DNA of 64,000 nucleotides from Siphlonurus alternatus. Lineage: Eukaryota; Arthropoda; Insecta; Ephemeroptera; Siphlonuridae. The translations under genes were made by a program, and so were the position numbers. The notes beneath the pieces are model-generated. The model had not been told where the DNA came from. It saw nothing but the letters and a program-made list of their open reading frames with translations, and searched no databases. Each line of letters starts with the position of its first letter. Position 1 is the first letter of the stretch. Shown here piece after piece: positions 36,566 through 49,030 of the stretch. The stretch is from positions 2,767,066 through 2,831,065 of the forward strand of contig OX463781.1 in the NCBI GenBank assembly GCA_949825025.1, read 5' to 3'.

Positions 36566-37052
36566 GTGTACACCTCTGGTCACCACGAACGTTACTCATG
36601 TTTTGTTTGTAGACGTTGCCAAGCTGTCTATGGAGGTGCAATGTGGGAAACGATTTTGAGATCTACAGTGGTGTCACATTTAACTTGGTTATGGTCGTAT
36701 TTCTAGGCTGAATGCAACGTTGCTAAACTTCAAAGTAAACAAGATTTACTTCACAAAACGGCGCTCTTAATTAGATTTGGCAACGCAGCGAGGCAGATCA
36801 ACGTTGCCATGAGCACACGTGGCAGCAGTGAGTGAGCAACTCTCACGAGCAGTGTTTCAAATTTTGCACCGCAATGTGGCAACGTTGTAAAATACGAAAT
36901 TTGTCGAAGGTACACGACCATAACCAATTTATATAATTATGACATCCACTGTATTGACTGAGTGCTCTTGTTAAACTCATCCAAAAATTTCGAATCTGCA
37001 TCTTTAGTAAATTTTGCGGGGATAACATTTGAACTTTCTCGAGGTGTACAGT
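36566..37052. repeat. MITE family F8, copy 1, with F9 element inside
   Basis: Outer termini GTGTACACCTCTGGTCACCA and CGAGGTGTACA, with CGAACGTTACTC and TTTGTTTGTAGACGTTGCC inside; F8 relatives lie at 55733 and 63046. Within it, about 36672-36928 is an F9-type inverted repeat (CACATTTAACTTGGTTATGG and its approximate complement). Confidence 0.6.
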
Positions 37053-38205
37053 AAGTACATATAAGATGGAGGAATGTCATTCCTGCATGATGAACACTCT
37101 TCGGTAATTTTTGTTGCTCGAATAGTATGCAGATATGAATATTGTGTAAGTTAATATTAAGTAAAAAATTAGTATAGTTGAAGAAGTTAAACAATAATTC
37201 GATTTTTTTAAACTTACCCGTCCGAGTTTGGTTTTGGACTCAACAATTTTCTTTTCAGATAATGAGATATTAGAATGTGAAAATTTTAGTGGCTTAATCG
37301 AAAGAAGGGGTAAAAATATGGTACTGTGAATTTTTTCAGATTTTTCCGAGACCGGGAACTATTTTTAAAAAATTATTGAAAGTCTATTTTGATGACGTCA
37401 CGGGCGGCACTGCCCTATCCTTTTTCTTTCTCATTGTTAAAACTTAATCAACAATTAGATTTGAACTTTGAACCCACCTCCTTTTAGTTCCTATCATTTC
37501 ATTGAGAAATGACGCCTCTCTCTGTATTTTCAATATTTTTATTGGATTATAAAAAAAAAAAAAAAATCACAGTATATAATATTTATAATTAAGAATATTT
37601 TAATTATTTACATACATTTTTATTGCCAAGGAATTGTAAATTAAAGTAAAATATAAAATGATTAATTAAAGTATTATCTTTATAAATTTTATTTATTTAT
37701 AAAAAAGATTATCAATTAAAAAATAATATTCCAATGTTATATATTATATAAAAATAATAATAATAAATACAAATGATAATTAAATTATATATTTAAATCT
37801 AATATTAAGTAAATATGAATAAATTAAAATATGATGAAATTATACAGAGTTTGTTTATATTAACTCTACATTGCAGCTATAGAGAAGAGCAAATTCTAAA
37901 TACATTTCTAAGTTTACAAAGACAGCAAGTGCCGCGCGAGATAGCGCAGTAAAATAAACACCAATGAATTGCAATGTCTGTGGTGTATATCCTAGCGTGC
38001 TTTAATCAGCATATGAACAATAATAAAGCGAGAGAGAACCAAATTAGCATAGTAATTGAATCATCATATATGTGAGTAAGTAAAAGCTCCCTCTGCATCA
38101 TGTTACACAAACCGAGTGTTACTTCTCGTCTCTAAGTCTCAACTGTAAATTATATGTCTGTATGCAGTAGTGTGAGCATATACATTAAATGCATACAAAA
38201 ACAAG
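37053..38205. other. AT-rich stretch with a diverged half F1 element
   Basis: 37300-37425 resembles one arm and the centre of family F1 (TTTTTAAAAAATTATTGAAA, GATGACGTCACG) without the other arm. The remainder is AT-rich with short ORFs and no gene signals. Confidence 0.5.
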
Positions 38206-38760
38206 TAAGGGGGATCGCACACTGTTCTTATATCGCATCGTATGATAAATATTTAGAACCGGTTCTAAATGAGAAACTTACGATTTTTTTTTTTTTTTAA
38301 TTTTTAAGTTTCTTATTATTAAATTGTGTACAAATACAGTCCAACCAAGGCCCTAAAAGAAGCCCTATCGGTTGGAACTGAGTTACATACAATTATTCAA
38401 CACGTATAGTAAGCTTAAACAAAATTACCTATATTTATTAAATAACAATACAAAACAATACATTAATAACATTAACAAAAGATAAAAACAAAACAAACAA
38501 AAATAAGCACAAAATGTGCGTGCGTACAGCTGATCGCATAAGTTCTTATTTTTCATACGCTCATTAGTCTCAGACAAAATCGCATGATTTCTCAGCGTAT
38601 GATAAAAAAAAAATAGTAACCTATGCGATCAGGTGTACGGGAGCACACAGCTTCGTATCGCATCGCATGACATGGTAAGTTTCTCATTTAGAACCGGTTC
38701 TAAATTTTTATCATACGAAAGTCATATGATGCGATACAAAGGCAATGTGCAACCCCCCTA
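38206..38760. repeat. MITE family F7, copy 1, interrupted by a retrotransposon 3' end
   Basis: Termini GGGGGATCGCACACTG and GTGCAACCCCCC are imperfect inverted repeats. Both sides carry TATCGCATCG, TTAGAACCGGTTCTAAAT and GCGTATGATAAA. Between about 38284 and 38515 an unrelated block starts with poly(T) and, on the minus strand, ends with CTTGGTTGGACTGTATTTGT followed by poly(A), like the 3' end of a retrotransposon. Confidence 0.65.
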
Positions 38761-39222
38761 CGCTGTGAAATAATGCCATTCTGTGTTAGACAGCCCTAAA
38801 AAATATTGTTTAACAATATACAATTTTGTAGAATTTTCAATACTACATAATATTTGCTTTTCCCCGCCATTTCAAACAAATGACTATAAGTTTGCGTAAT
38901 GAAATATACAGTTTTTTTTTACCCCCTTTTCTCTTTTTCAAATAGATATTTTATTACGATAAAATTCTGGATAAAATTTATAAACAAAAAATTATAAAAA
39001 TTATGTTTGACTTCATTTATTATAATTATACTATATAGGCGCAAAATATAATATAAAATTGCAAGGATATGTAAATAACTGAAATGCATGTTTAATTGTA
39101 TAATACATATGTAATATAAATATAATGTATAATATTATATGTTACTAAGATTTTAGTTATATAATAATTTTTGTACGTGTGTATTTTAACTAAGAATTTG
39201 TATGAACTATTGTATTCTTTAT

Positions 39223-39543
39223 AATGGGGTATTGTCCTCAATTTTTTTATTGCAGAAATGGATAGAGCGTGCAAAGTTATGCTACCCTGATTTTTTTCAG
39301 ATTTTTTAGAGCCCAGAAAGTATTTTTAAAAAATTATTGAAAGTAATTTTTGTGACGTCACGCGGCGGCAAGTCCTATCTTTTTCTTAAGGAGCGGTGTC
39401 TCGTGACGTCACAAAAATAACTTTCAATAATTTTTTAAAAATAGTTTCCGGGCTCTAAAAAATCTGAAAAAAAATCAGGGTAGCATAACTTTGCACTCTC
39501 TATCCATTTCTGCAATAAAAAAAATTGAGGTCAATACTTTATT
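39223..39543. repeat. Foldback MITE family F1, copy 4
   Basis: TGGGGTATTGTCCTCAATT to the complementary end, arms about 145 bp with few mismatches, centre GTGACGTCACGCGGCGGCAA. Among the best preserved of the family. Confidence 0.85.
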
Positions 39544-40505
39544 GGATTACCTAACCTGATGTAGCCTGTTTTTTTGAATAAATATAATAAATAAATAAAC
39601 CTTGTATTATATTATATACGATATCTTGGATTTGAAGTGAATGTTGCGTGTAATATAAAAATTATTCTCTATAATTATGTATTTATTACCAAAAACAGTA
39701 AAATATAGCTCAGAGTTCCGGACCGCCAGTGAAAAAGGTCCGGTCAACCGCGGTTCGGTCGTTGATCTGTCGGTGAAATATATGGACCGTTCGAGCGGTC
39801 TCATTGCAGCGGTCGCGGTCAAGGCAGTAATGTTAATTTTGTATAATATATTATTAAATAAAAATAAACTGTAGTTTAGTTCCATTTTAAAAACATTTTT
39901 ACAATATAAATAATTTATTAAAAAACATTTAATGATAATTAAATTTGAATTATTTATACTTAAAATTTTTATCATAAATATTTTTAAATAAAAATTCTTG
40001 CTAAGTATACGTAGACGTTGCATCAGTTGAGAGAGATTATTAATTCATCTTGTTGACAAATGTTGACACAAGTTGACACACGATGACGTCACACAAGTGT
40101 CGCAATGCAGCCTCTTTTGACCGGCGGCTCGCGACTAATTGTCTCTCTTCTCGTGAAATATACATCAAATGCTTGCCTCGTTATAATTTCAACTTTGAAA
40201 TTGTTTAGTGTCTTCAAAACGTTATTTTCTAGACCATAATAAAACAAAAAGTTGAATAAATAGAAGCTGAGTACTGTACAGTCACAGCCAAATTAAATGG
40301 AACAGTGCTGTAACAATAGTTCTGTCCCACTCTTTATGACTATTTCTGTACATATACTTTGATTCACATTTAACTTGGTTTTCGTCGTGTTTGCAACATC
40401 TTCATTCATTGGTGTGTTGTTTGTAACAAAGATTTTCACTGGCCGAGCCGAGCCAAAGGACACCCGAGCGTTTCCGACCAAAACCAAGTTGAATGATGAA
40501 TCTTA
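39544..40505. other. Intergenic stretch with GC-rich patch and F9 element
   Basis: 39710-39840 is GC-rich and partly self-complementary (CCGGACCGCC, GGTCCGGTC, GGACCGTTCGAGCGGTC). It gives small overlapping ORFs on both strands, none convincing. About 40361-40500 is a short F9 inverted repeat (CACATTTAACTTGGTTTTCG and CCAAAACCAAGTTGAATGAT). Confidence 0.45.
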
Positions 40506-40836
40506 ATGGAGTGTCGACCTCAATTTTTTTTTATTGCAGAAATGGATAGAGGGTGTAAAGTTATGCTACCCTGATTTTTTTCAGAGAGTTTTTACAGCCC
40601 TGAAAATATTTTTAAAAAAATTATAGAAAGTCCTTTTTGTGACGTCACGAGGCGCCTCTCCTTAAGAAAAGGATAGGACTTGCCGCCGCGTGACGTCACA
40701 AAAAGGTATTTCTATAATTTTTTAAAAATACTTCCAGGGCTGTAAAATCTCTCTGAAAAAAATCAGGGTAGCATAACTTTACACCCTCTATCTATTTCTG
40801 CAATAAAAAAAATTGAGTCTGATACTCGGATCCATT
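40506..40836. repeat. Foldback MITE family F1, copy 5
   Basis: TGGAGTGTCGACCTCAATTT start, matching inverted end, arms with GAAATGGATAGAGGGTG. The core reads GTGACGTCACGAGGCGCC on one side and GCCGCCGCGTGACGTCAC on the other. Confidence 0.85.
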
Positions 40837-40849
40837 ATAGTTCACACTG

Positions 40850-41275
40850 TTAAGGATGATTCTCAGTTGATTAAGATCTTGGAATCAGCCCCTTTAAATG
40901 CAACAAGACGTGCAGGGAACTTTGAACTTACCATCAATAAGTGGCATGCAAATTTTGAAGTGGATCTGTCTGATTAGTTTTGTGAAAATTAAGGTAGAAT
41001 TTAATTTTGCATGTACTTTTTTATTATTAATTTTCTTCTGGACGTGAATCATGTTGTGTAATGTACAACCAGCTTTTCGAAAATAAATTATTATTATTAT
41101 TAACATTGGCCTTATGGACGGAAACCGGAGGTGGAGCCGTTGTGAGGAAACCGCCTCCTTGAATTTGGTCAAACCATAAGCGATTATATTACAGAACATT
41201 CTCAAAATTTTAAAATTTATTTCATTTGATTTTGTCTAACAGAAATTTTTAATAATTTTTTTGGTCTGCTCAACT
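40850..41275. repeat. MITE family F2, copy 2, with LINE tail insertion
   Basis: TTAAGGATGATTCTCAGTTG start and family strings TTGAAGTGGATCTGTCTGAT and ACCATAAGCGATTA. At about 41005-41098 a block ending GTACAACCAGCTTTTCGAAA ATAAATTATTATTATTATT replaces the normal junction and looks like a short LINE 3' end. Confidence 0.7.
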
Positions 41276-41370
41276 TTTACGTTTTAATAAAATATAATTA
41301 TGAAATTAATAATTTTTACACGTGTAATACTATCTTGAACTGCAGTGCGTGTACACACGTGTATCTATTC

Positions 41371-41522
41371 GATTTACGGAGCAGTTAGCCAGGTTTCTAA
41401 CCACGTTTAGCTTAACCACGTTTAACTAAGGTGGATTAACACTTAAAACAGGTATATAGTTGAACGTGGTTAAGCTAAACGTGGTTATAGAAACCTGGCT
41501 AACTGCTTCGTGAATCGCACCC
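41371..41522. repeat. Palindromic MITE family F6, copy 1
   Basis: The right end reads CTGCTTCGTGAATCGCACCC and the arms contain CAGGTTTCTAACCACGTTTA and TTAACCACGTTTAACTA with their complements. The centre is TTAACACTTAAAACAGGTAT. The left end is diverged (GATTTACGGAGCAG). Confidence 0.8.
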
Positions 41523-42277
41523 ATATAATATTTAAATTTACTTGAACTGCGTATTTTTTTTTCTATTTTCATATTCATAGGCATCTAAACAAAAAATTGA
41601 CATTCATTAAATTCGTAATAAATAATGATTCTTGTTAATTTAAATTTATACTTGGTATTGATAAACGTTCGGTAATTTTGCTACACTTTATTCTCACTTA
41701 ATAATGAAAATTTCTTTAGTGATGACATAATTATTTAACAAAAATAAATGACGGTCAAACACATTTTGCAACATGGCTGTCACGTTTAGCATCATAATAT
41801 ACAATGCAGTGTTTACGCACGCGAATTTGTTTACTAAATACTGCATTATTAATAAATATATTTTACAATGTTAACATTTATATTTATAATTTAAAAATAT
41901 TTTTTGCAATTTATTGAAGCTTACGTAATTATGTTTGCTTTTTTTACGCTCATGATCAAATTATCATGGCATCATCATCATCTAAATATAGAAGTCTGTT
42001 TTATATTGAAAAACTCAATTATTAAATAATAAAAAGATATCCACAATTTTTTGTTTTCAGTTCTGTAATATATATTTTTTTTTGTCATAGGCAGCTTTAG
42101 GGTACAATTTTTGTAAAATCCTCTGCAAAATTGTTATTATTTAAAACATTAAATTGTGATTAATATTTAGAATACGATTATTTGGCTGAAAAATTTCCTG
42201 ATATGCAATTAAAGCATTTGAAAGCAATACAGTATAAATTACCGGAGAGTGTTATATTCTACATATCTCTATAATTT
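41523..42277. other. AT-rich intergenic stretch
   Basis: Nothing recognised. Confidence 0.6.
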
Positions 42278-42620
42278 GTTAAGGATTGACCTCAGTTGAC
42301 TGAGATCTCGGAATCAGCCCCCTTAAATGCTACAAGATTTGCAAAGAACTTAGAACTCACCGTCAATAGGTGGATGTAAATTTTGAAGTGGATTGGTCTA
42401 ATCAGTTTTGAGAAAACTGAGGTAGAAGTTTAACATTGGCCTTATGGACGAAAACCGGAAATTTAGTTATTGTGAAGAACCCGCCCCGCCCCCTTGAATC
42501 TGCTCTAACCATAAGCGATTAAGTTTTAGAGCATTCTCGAATTTTTAAAATTTATTTTTTTCTATTCCGTCTGACAGAAATTTCCTTTGACTCGCATAGT
42601 AACTGAGGTCAATCGTTAAT
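42278..42620. repeat. MITE family F2, copy 3
   Basis: The most intact copy: TTAAGGATTGACCTCAGTTG at one end and AACTGAGGTCAATCGTTAA at the other form the TIR. The interior gives the family reference: GGAATCAGCCCCCTTAAATG, TTTTGAAGTGGATTGGTCT, GGCCTTATGGACGAAAACCG, CATAAGCGATTAAG. Confidence 0.85.
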
Positions 42621-43167
42621 TAACTAGTTTTAATATTTATTAATAATATGATGGTTAATATTTTGATCGATGCTTCTTTTAGTTATATATATATATAGGA
42701 AAAGTGTATATGTGAGACTTTTTATGTGTAGATCATAATACATCTTTATTAAAATGAAGCCTGACGTGAACAAATGTTGTCTTGAAAAAATTCAAATAAA
42801 TTATAAATAGAATAACAAGAAGTAAAAATTTCAACACCGCAACTTTTTTGTGTATATTTTTATATCGATGTCAATTAAATTTAAAGTAGCGTTGGAATAT
42901 TAACATTGGAAGCTGCCAAAGCACATTGCATGCATGGAACTGACAATGGATTGAGAATGGATAATAATGGATTACATATAAATTCAAGATTTTATTTTGT
43001 AATATTAGCATTTTTTTTTATTATAATTATATTATATAAATTCATATAATATTGCAATAGATAGCCCAATTTTTCTTATTGTATAAATTAATTTTACATA
43101 ACATAATATTTATACTCCACTATTTTTTTAATCCATGAATATATATTTATAGAAAAAAAAAATGGTA
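42621..43167. other. AT-rich intergenic stretch
   Basis: Nothing recognised beyond short TA repeats. Confidence 0.6.
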
Positions 43168-43488
43168 ATAGAGTATTGTCCTCATTTTTTTTATTGCAGA
43201 AATGGATAGAGGGTGCAAAATTATGCTACCCTGATTTTTTTCAGATTTTTCAGAGCCCGGGAACTATTTTTAAAAAATTATTGAAAGTCCTTTTCGTGAC
43301 GTCACGAGACGTTGCTCCTTAAGAAAAAGATAGGACTTGCCGCCGCGTGACGTCACAAAAAGGACTTTCAATAATTTTTTAAAAATAGTTCCAGGTCTAA
43401 AAAAAATCTGAAAAAAATCAGGGTAGCATAACTTTGCACCCTCTATCCATTTCTGCAATAAAAAAAAATTGAGGACAATACTCCATTA
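43168..43488. repeat. Foldback MITE family F1, copy 6
   Basis: Nearly perfect palindrome with TAGAGTATTGTCCTCATTTT at one end and its complement at the other; the arms carry GGACTTTCAATAATTTTTTA and CGTGACGTCAC. The 62-codon ORF on the minus strand is a reading of the arm. Confidence 0.88.
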
Positions 43489-43510
43489 TATTTAGGCGTT
43501 GAAGAAAAGA

Positions 43511-43866
43511 TGAATCTCTCAGTTACTGCTGAAGTTAGAGAATTTCTTCCTACGACTACTGTTTTTCTACGACAGAAGAATGGAATAAACTTTAAAAAAT
43601 CGAGAATGTTTTAAAACTTTAAATCACTTATGGTTTGAGCAAAATCAATCTGAAAATTTTCTCATAACTGCTCCATTTCCGGTTTTCGTCCATAAGGTCA
43701 ATGTTAAACTTCTACCTCAGTTCTCAGAAGCCTGATAAAATAGATTCACTTCAAAATTTATATGCCACCTATTGATGGTGAGTTCTAAGTCCCCTGATGC
43801 AAGCCTTGTAGCATTCAGGCGCAACGAATGCGAAATCTCAATCAACTGAGATTCATCCTTAAGGAT
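43511..43866. repeat. MITE family F2, copy 4 (reverse)
   Basis: Inverted relative to copy 3: CATAAGGTCAATGTTAAACTTC, CTTCAAAATTTATATGCCAC, AACTGAGATTCATCCTTAAG. It lies 22 bp from F1 copy 6. Confidence 0.8.
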
Positions 43867-44134
43867 TCCTGCGAAACATTATTTTAATACTAAAAAAATT
43901 GACGTTACTTTTTTTTTTTTTTTTTTTCATGTAACAATGACCATCAAGTGGTTGTATTGACATTGTTTGACCCCCCTGCTATTGATTGAGAGCGCGTGCT
44001 GAAGTGTGGGGTCACGTGACAAAGTCAAGAGGACGATGGAGCACGTGCCAATTGACTTGTTTTAACAAGAAATTATCAATATTATAACGTATCAGCGTTG
44101 TAGCCAAAAATGGTGGGGGGGGGGGGTTCTCCTT

Positions 44135-44591
44135 GCATTGAATTGCTTGATGTATTATTGACTTCTGGTCTGTGGACCTAGCAGTCATTGCCCGTAACAG
44201 GTACTCCTTGCAATAGAGGCTTCAAGTCAGCTGATTTTTCGGTGTTCCCACCGTCCTATCTAAATCTATGTAAAAAAACTCGAAATTATTTTTTTTTAAG
44301 AAAATTTTAATAGGAAAATAAGTTCTTGATTCATAATCAGAAGACACCTAAATGGGTGGGTGGGAGATGATTTCAAATTAATAGTTATAGAGAAGGAAAT
44401 TAAATTTTCTATAATGGTGGCTTTTGGGTGAAATTTTCCCGCCGGGGAACATTATTTGAAGCCTTCATTTCGAGGAGTTTTCGCAGTAGAGGTGCCATAA
44501 ATGAGGAAAATGTCTCCTTTCTATTTTACGGGCAATGACTGCTTGCATGGTCCTTAGACCCGAAGTCAATACATCAATCAATTCAATTCAG
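44135..44591. repeat. Inverted-repeat element with ATTGAATTG ends
   Basis: Left GAATTGCTTGATGTATTATTG, then TCTGGTCTGTGGACC and CAGTCATTGCCCGTAA. The right side has TTACGGGCAATGACTGCTTG, GGTCCTTAGACCCGAAGTCA and ATACATCAATCAATTC. The middle is about 280 bp of unrelated AT-rich sequence. Noncoding; a single copy in this window. Confidence 0.75.
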
Positions 44592-44637
44592 TCTCCTTTC
44601 TACTCTCACACATAATATGTCACTATTTTCAAGTACA

Positions 44638-44765
44638 CTGTTCACATTTAATTAGTTTTTCATCATGTTTGTAAGGTCCTCGGTGATTGGTTGACAGTTT
44701 GTAACGAGAGATCTGATTGGTCCCGAATATTTCCGAGTATCTCCTAAATGAATATGACAGCAAAT
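44638..44765. repeat. F9-type short element
   Basis: CACATTTAATTAGTTTTTCA with TTTGTAACGAGAGATCTGATTGG inside resembles 40361-40500 but is diverged. Confidence 0.4.
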
Positions 44766-46198
44766 CTTATCTCATTTAGGTTATAATATTTCTGTTTTGT
44801 TATATAATTATATTTCAAGTTAAATTCATTCAATTTATTTTCCTTAATTCTAATACGTGTTTCATGAAGGACATTTACCTTGGCTGCTCACTAACCGTAA
44901 TTAAGCGCAAACCTAATTCTATGATATAAAATGTGGTTAGTGAAAAACTGGAATAAATTCAAATATTGCATGCTTAATTTTTTTAAATAATTGAGCAATT
45001 ATTTTTGATTTGATAATTACGCCTCCGCATGTAGAAAGAAGTACAGAACCACAAATTACAAATTCCTTCAATGGGGAATAAATTCCTTCATATATCGCAC
45101 CCTAATATGTTGCTCAATGATATAATTATACTAAACACATGACTCTTTCGCGACACCTTTTTGTCATTAATTTCCAATATATATGTATACCATATTGATG
45201 CATATAAATTATAAACTATATGCAATTATAGTCAATGAAGATTGAGTCGTGATTATTTCTAATTTAGTTGTGCTACGATAGTTCATCGTGTGACGTCACA
45301 CATTGTTAACGACTAGTAAAGGTACACCCACAGTCATGACAATCTCTTTCATTCCCACATGTTCTAAAATGTCAATATCTGAATGTCCATTGTCATCACG
45401 TTGTGGTCACAAAAAATCTGCAAATTGTGTTGTAGAAACTTTTGCCAGGGGGTGTACCTCGGCTCGGAATGTGATGATTGGAGCGTTGCCAGCGAGGGAG
45501 ATCGCAGCCACGAAGCCACCCAAAACGACGATTGTAACTAATTAACCTAATTAATTGTATTCTATACTTTTAATTAAGCATTATGATGGTAAAATAATAT
45601 CAGTTTTATTTGTAAAGTATCATAATTAGAATATAAAAGAAAATTACTTTGATTTGTTAATAATATAAGTTTTTATTGCAATTTTCTCTACAACAAAATA
45701 AATACAAAGCTTTAAATTTTATTTTTACTTGTAGGAAAAGAAGAGTATATAGAATTTGTTGTCATTATTATTATTTTTCTGTAAGTTTTATTTTAAAGCA
45801 TTGCCACAATTTGTTTATATAATTATTACAAATTAACAATATTTGTATGTTTTTTGCCATCTTGTGTAGAATTTATTGATAAAACTGACGTTCGCCGTTT
45901 ACTATAAAAATAATTATATTTTTATAAATATAAATAAATACTATTTTTGTACATTGAGGAGGACAAATAATATATATTCAATCACTGAGCCAAATTTATT
46001 TTAACTCTTTGTTATTTACTTAATTATTATAAATTGATGTGAAAATAGTTGATTGATTAATTTATACTTATTTTATGTAAGGTACGTAGTAAGGTTAATT
46101 GGCAATATATCACGATATAATTGGCTAATGATGGTGTGCACTATATTTGCATGCCAAATTATGAAGCGTCACTATTGGCTCATGTTTGTAAATAAATA
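44766..46198. other. AT-rich stretch with a possible small exon
   Basis: Only the GC-richer patch at about 45440-45540 stands out (see the entry at 45458). The rest has no gene or known repeat. Confidence 0.5.
45458..45537 (-). CDS. Possible signal-peptide exon (speculative)
   Basis: On the minus strand, TTAATTAG could be a splice acceptor and GAG followed by GTACAC a donor. The 80 nt between encode TIVVLGGFVAAISLAGN followed by APIITFRAE, a hydrophobic run ending in small residues as in a signal peptide. The patch is much richer in GC than its flanks. There is no ATG in this piece and no partner exon is seen, so it may be chance. A plus-strand ORF over the same place (45303-45545) has no motif. 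Confidence 0.22.
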
Positions 46199-46419
46199 AA
46201 GGCGGATTCACATGGCAACAACGGCAATGTGACGCGATTTTGATGCAAAAGCTGTGAAATCCTATGCGGCGAGCGAATTCGACAGGTTGCGGCGACGAAT
46301 ATCGCGTTAATTATCGATGCTTTTTTTTTAATCGCCAAATATGGCCGCCAATGGATATATCACAGCAAGTGCGCATTATTCGCGTCGCATGATAAAAATC
46401 ACCATGTGAATTCGCCTTG
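46199..46419. repeat. Foldback MITE family F4, copy 2
   Basis: AAGGCGGATTCACATGGCAA to the complementary end. The interior has GTGACGCGATTTTGATGC, GCGAGCGAATTCG and AATATGGCCGCCAATGG. Confidence 0.85.
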
Positions 46420-46623
46420 AAAGTTATATTTATGTTTCAGGATGTGTCATGTATAATTTTATAAACGATGGAGAAATCATCTTGTCCATTGATCTGAGGC
46501 TAATTCTGAACGTTCGCAAATGTTTGTCTGTTTTGATTAAAATATGTAATGTAATGAAATATTTTGATTAAAAAATAATAAATAAAACCATTACAATGAC
46601 ATCAAGTGCCATGTTTTCTGTAT

Positions 46624-46626
<3 letters not shown>

Positions 46627-46702
<76 letters not shown>
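46627..46702. repeat. (CT)n microsatellite
   Basis: About 75 bp of perfect CT dinucleotide ending in CTTCTCCTCTTCTC. Confidence 0.95.
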
Positions 46703-46707
<5 letters not shown>

Positions 46708-46800
46708 TCTTCTCTTTTATTATTTATTTTTAAAGTAGAGTGAGCGATTTCATTTTTTTGAATATTTTATTTATTTTCTAAATATAATTTAACTCGCCCT

Positions 46801-47311
46801 CTATTGAGAATTGAAAACCAAAAAATTCCATCTCAAATAGCTTCACCACAAAAAATTCCCAAAGTTGGTGTTTCGGAGGCCTTTAACATGCATCCTTATG
46901 GAACAAAAAACAGCTTTTTACTCCAACTTCGTCTGAACTATGGTACCAATTAAAAAAATACGTACGTATATAATCTATGATGAATTCTGTAATGTATTTT
47001 CAAATAAAAAAAAAATATGGAGGCATTTTTCCGGATAAAAATCTTGAAAATCCTTATGGGAATTAACCCGCAAAAATGTCAGTTTTTTTTAAACGGCTCC
47101 GAAATTTTTTTTTTATTTGAAAATCCATTCATCATAGATTACGTACGTATTTTTTAATTGGTACGTACCATAGTTCAGACGAAGTTGGAGAAAAAAGCTG
47201 TTTTCTGTTCCATAAGGATGCATGTTAAAGGCCTCCGAAACACCAACTTTGGGAATTTTTTGTGGTGAAGCTATTTGAGACGGAATTTTTTGGTTTTCAT
47301 TTCTCAACAGA
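46801..47311. repeat. Long foldback element
   Basis: Arms at about 46801-46980 and 47125-47311: ATTGAGAATTGAAAACCAAA and its complement at the ends, GGTGTTTCGGAGGCCTTTAA and TCGTCTGAACTATGGTACC inside. The central 140 bp is not paired. The 84-codon minus-strand ORF is a reading of one arm. Confidence 0.85.
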
Positions 47312-48131
47312 AGGCAGCTTAAACTTTTTTTAAAAAATAAAATATTCCAAAAAATTAAATTGTTCACTCTACTTTAATTCAAAAGTAAAAAAAAAAAAAT
47401 ATTTTAATGAGACTTCAAGTATACAATGCACTATTACTACTAATTCTTGACTTTTTTTTAAATAAAGTTATTTTTGTGTCATCATACGTAAATTCATATG
47501 TATATAATATATAACATAATAAATATAACAAATTATGTATTGTGTAAATATTTAATCTAAATATCAGATATTAATCATATTATATTATAAGATAAGTACA
47601 AGATGGTGTCATTTTAACCAGAGTATTATAGTTTAATGTGTGAATAAATAAACAAAATTGCTGATTTTATAGAAGTTGAAAACTTAATAATAACTTTATT
47701 GGGGGCACTATAAACTAATTTCTATTATATATCCACTTATACAATGGCTACCTGAAAAAAATATAATTTTAATAAAAATGTTCTAAGATATAGTGTCAAA
47801 CAGTATTGTTAAAATCATTTGTACAAAATAGTAATAAATTGCCATCAAAATATGCCGTGTTGGTATATTATATTATGCTTAATAATTAATGTCTTAATTA
47901 TTAATAATTATTAATTATTAATTAATTAATTAATTAATTAATAATTAATTAATTATTAATTATTATTATTAATAATTAATGTCTTAATTATTAACTGTTC
48001 TATTGAATAGTGGTTTTGTTGTTAATGTTTGTTTGATTTTGTATGTATACTATATATGTTTATATTTTTTTGTATTTTTTTAATACTATCATCTAAATTT
48101 ATAGTGTTTTCAAATAAATCTAAATTACACC
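47312..48131. other. AT-rich intergenic stretch
   Basis: Contains an ATTA/TTAA-rich simple repeat at about 47880-47990. No gene. Confidence 0.6.
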
Positions 48132-48597
48132 ATTGGGCTTACGGGGTGTCATTTTTTTACTGGCTCAATCAAAAGAGGAGGTCGAAAAATACCCCTTAGA
48201 TTTTTTTGCGATTTTTTTTAAGCACTGCATCATACCTAGAATGGAGAATAAAAGTGTCTCTTGACCTGGAGGCTCCATCCGCAACGCCTATGACGTCATT
48301 ACATTCTTTGGGTCAACTATATAATGTTTCTAAACAAACACGTTGCTATGGAAACAAATGATTATTTTTAATAAACAAGCAACAATGCAATAATTTTTTA
48401 CAAGTGTTATATAGTTGAACCAAAGAATGTAGTGACGTCATAGGCGTTGCAGATGGAGCCTCCAGGTCAAGAGACATTTTTAATCTCCATTCTAGGTATG
48501 ATGCAGTGCTAAAAAAAATCGCAAAAAATCTAAGGGATATTTTTCGACCTCCTCTTTTGATTGAGCCAGTAAAAAAATTACACCCCGTAAGCCCATT
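48132..48597. repeat. Long foldback element with conserved TGACGTCA arms
   Basis: CATTGGGCTTACGGGGTGT and its complement form the ends; the arms of about 190 bp include CCTCCTCTTTTGATTGAGCC and AACGCCTATGACGTCAT. The loop is about 85 bp. ORFs on both strands (48346 and 48506) are arm readings. Confidence 0.85.
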
Positions 48598-48635
48598 TTT
48601 ACTAAATCTGTTTTTATTCGTATTAGTGTCAATAG

Positions 48636-48790
48636 TAGGCCTGTTCGTAAACCCTGCTCGGTGTACTCTGAGCAAGTTTATGAACAAAAATCGTGACGTC
48701 ATTTGCACTGCACTCCCTACACCACCCTCTGCGCTGGTGTAAGAAAACGGTGTAAAAGTGTACACCGAGCAGGGTTTACGAACAGGCCTA
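48636..48790. repeat. Short foldback element
   Basis: AGGCCTGTTCGTAAACCCTG and its complement, then GCTCGGTGTAC paired with GTACACCGAGC, with a TGACGTCA motif inside. It follows the preceding foldback by 38 bp. Confidence 0.8.
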
Positions 48791-48824
48791 AAGTCTTACT
48801 TGTTTTCTTATCTTGCTGTTCCAG

Positions 48825-48952
48825 GTACACTCGTCGCCTTGGAAAATTTCCCTTCTGTAGACTTGTTAATCACCATGTTCCGTAAAAATAACACAGGACA
48901 CAGTGAATAACAAGGCTGCAGAAGGAAAATTTTCAGAGGCGACGAGTGTACA
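48825..48952. repeat. Short foldback element
   Basis: GTACACTCGTCGCCTTGGAA at the left pairs with TTTTCAGAGGCGACGAGTGT at the right, and CCCTTCTGTAG with CTGCAGAAGG. Noncoding. Confidence 0.75.
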
Positions 48953-49030
48953 TTGTCTCTTTTTTCCACTCTTCTCGAGCTTCAGCTCATTAAGTGTTAA
49001 ACAAAACTATTGTAATCTATAAAATGTAAT

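Noticed and set aside
39607..40023. 138-codon minus-strand ORF and antisense 65-codon ORF
   Set aside because: They cross a partly self-complementary GC-rich patch; the remainder is AT-rich low-complexity (Lys, Ile, Asn) sequence.
46801..48885. ORFs of 60-139 codons on both strands
   Set aside because: They read the arms of foldback elements; the frames mirror each other across the palindromes.
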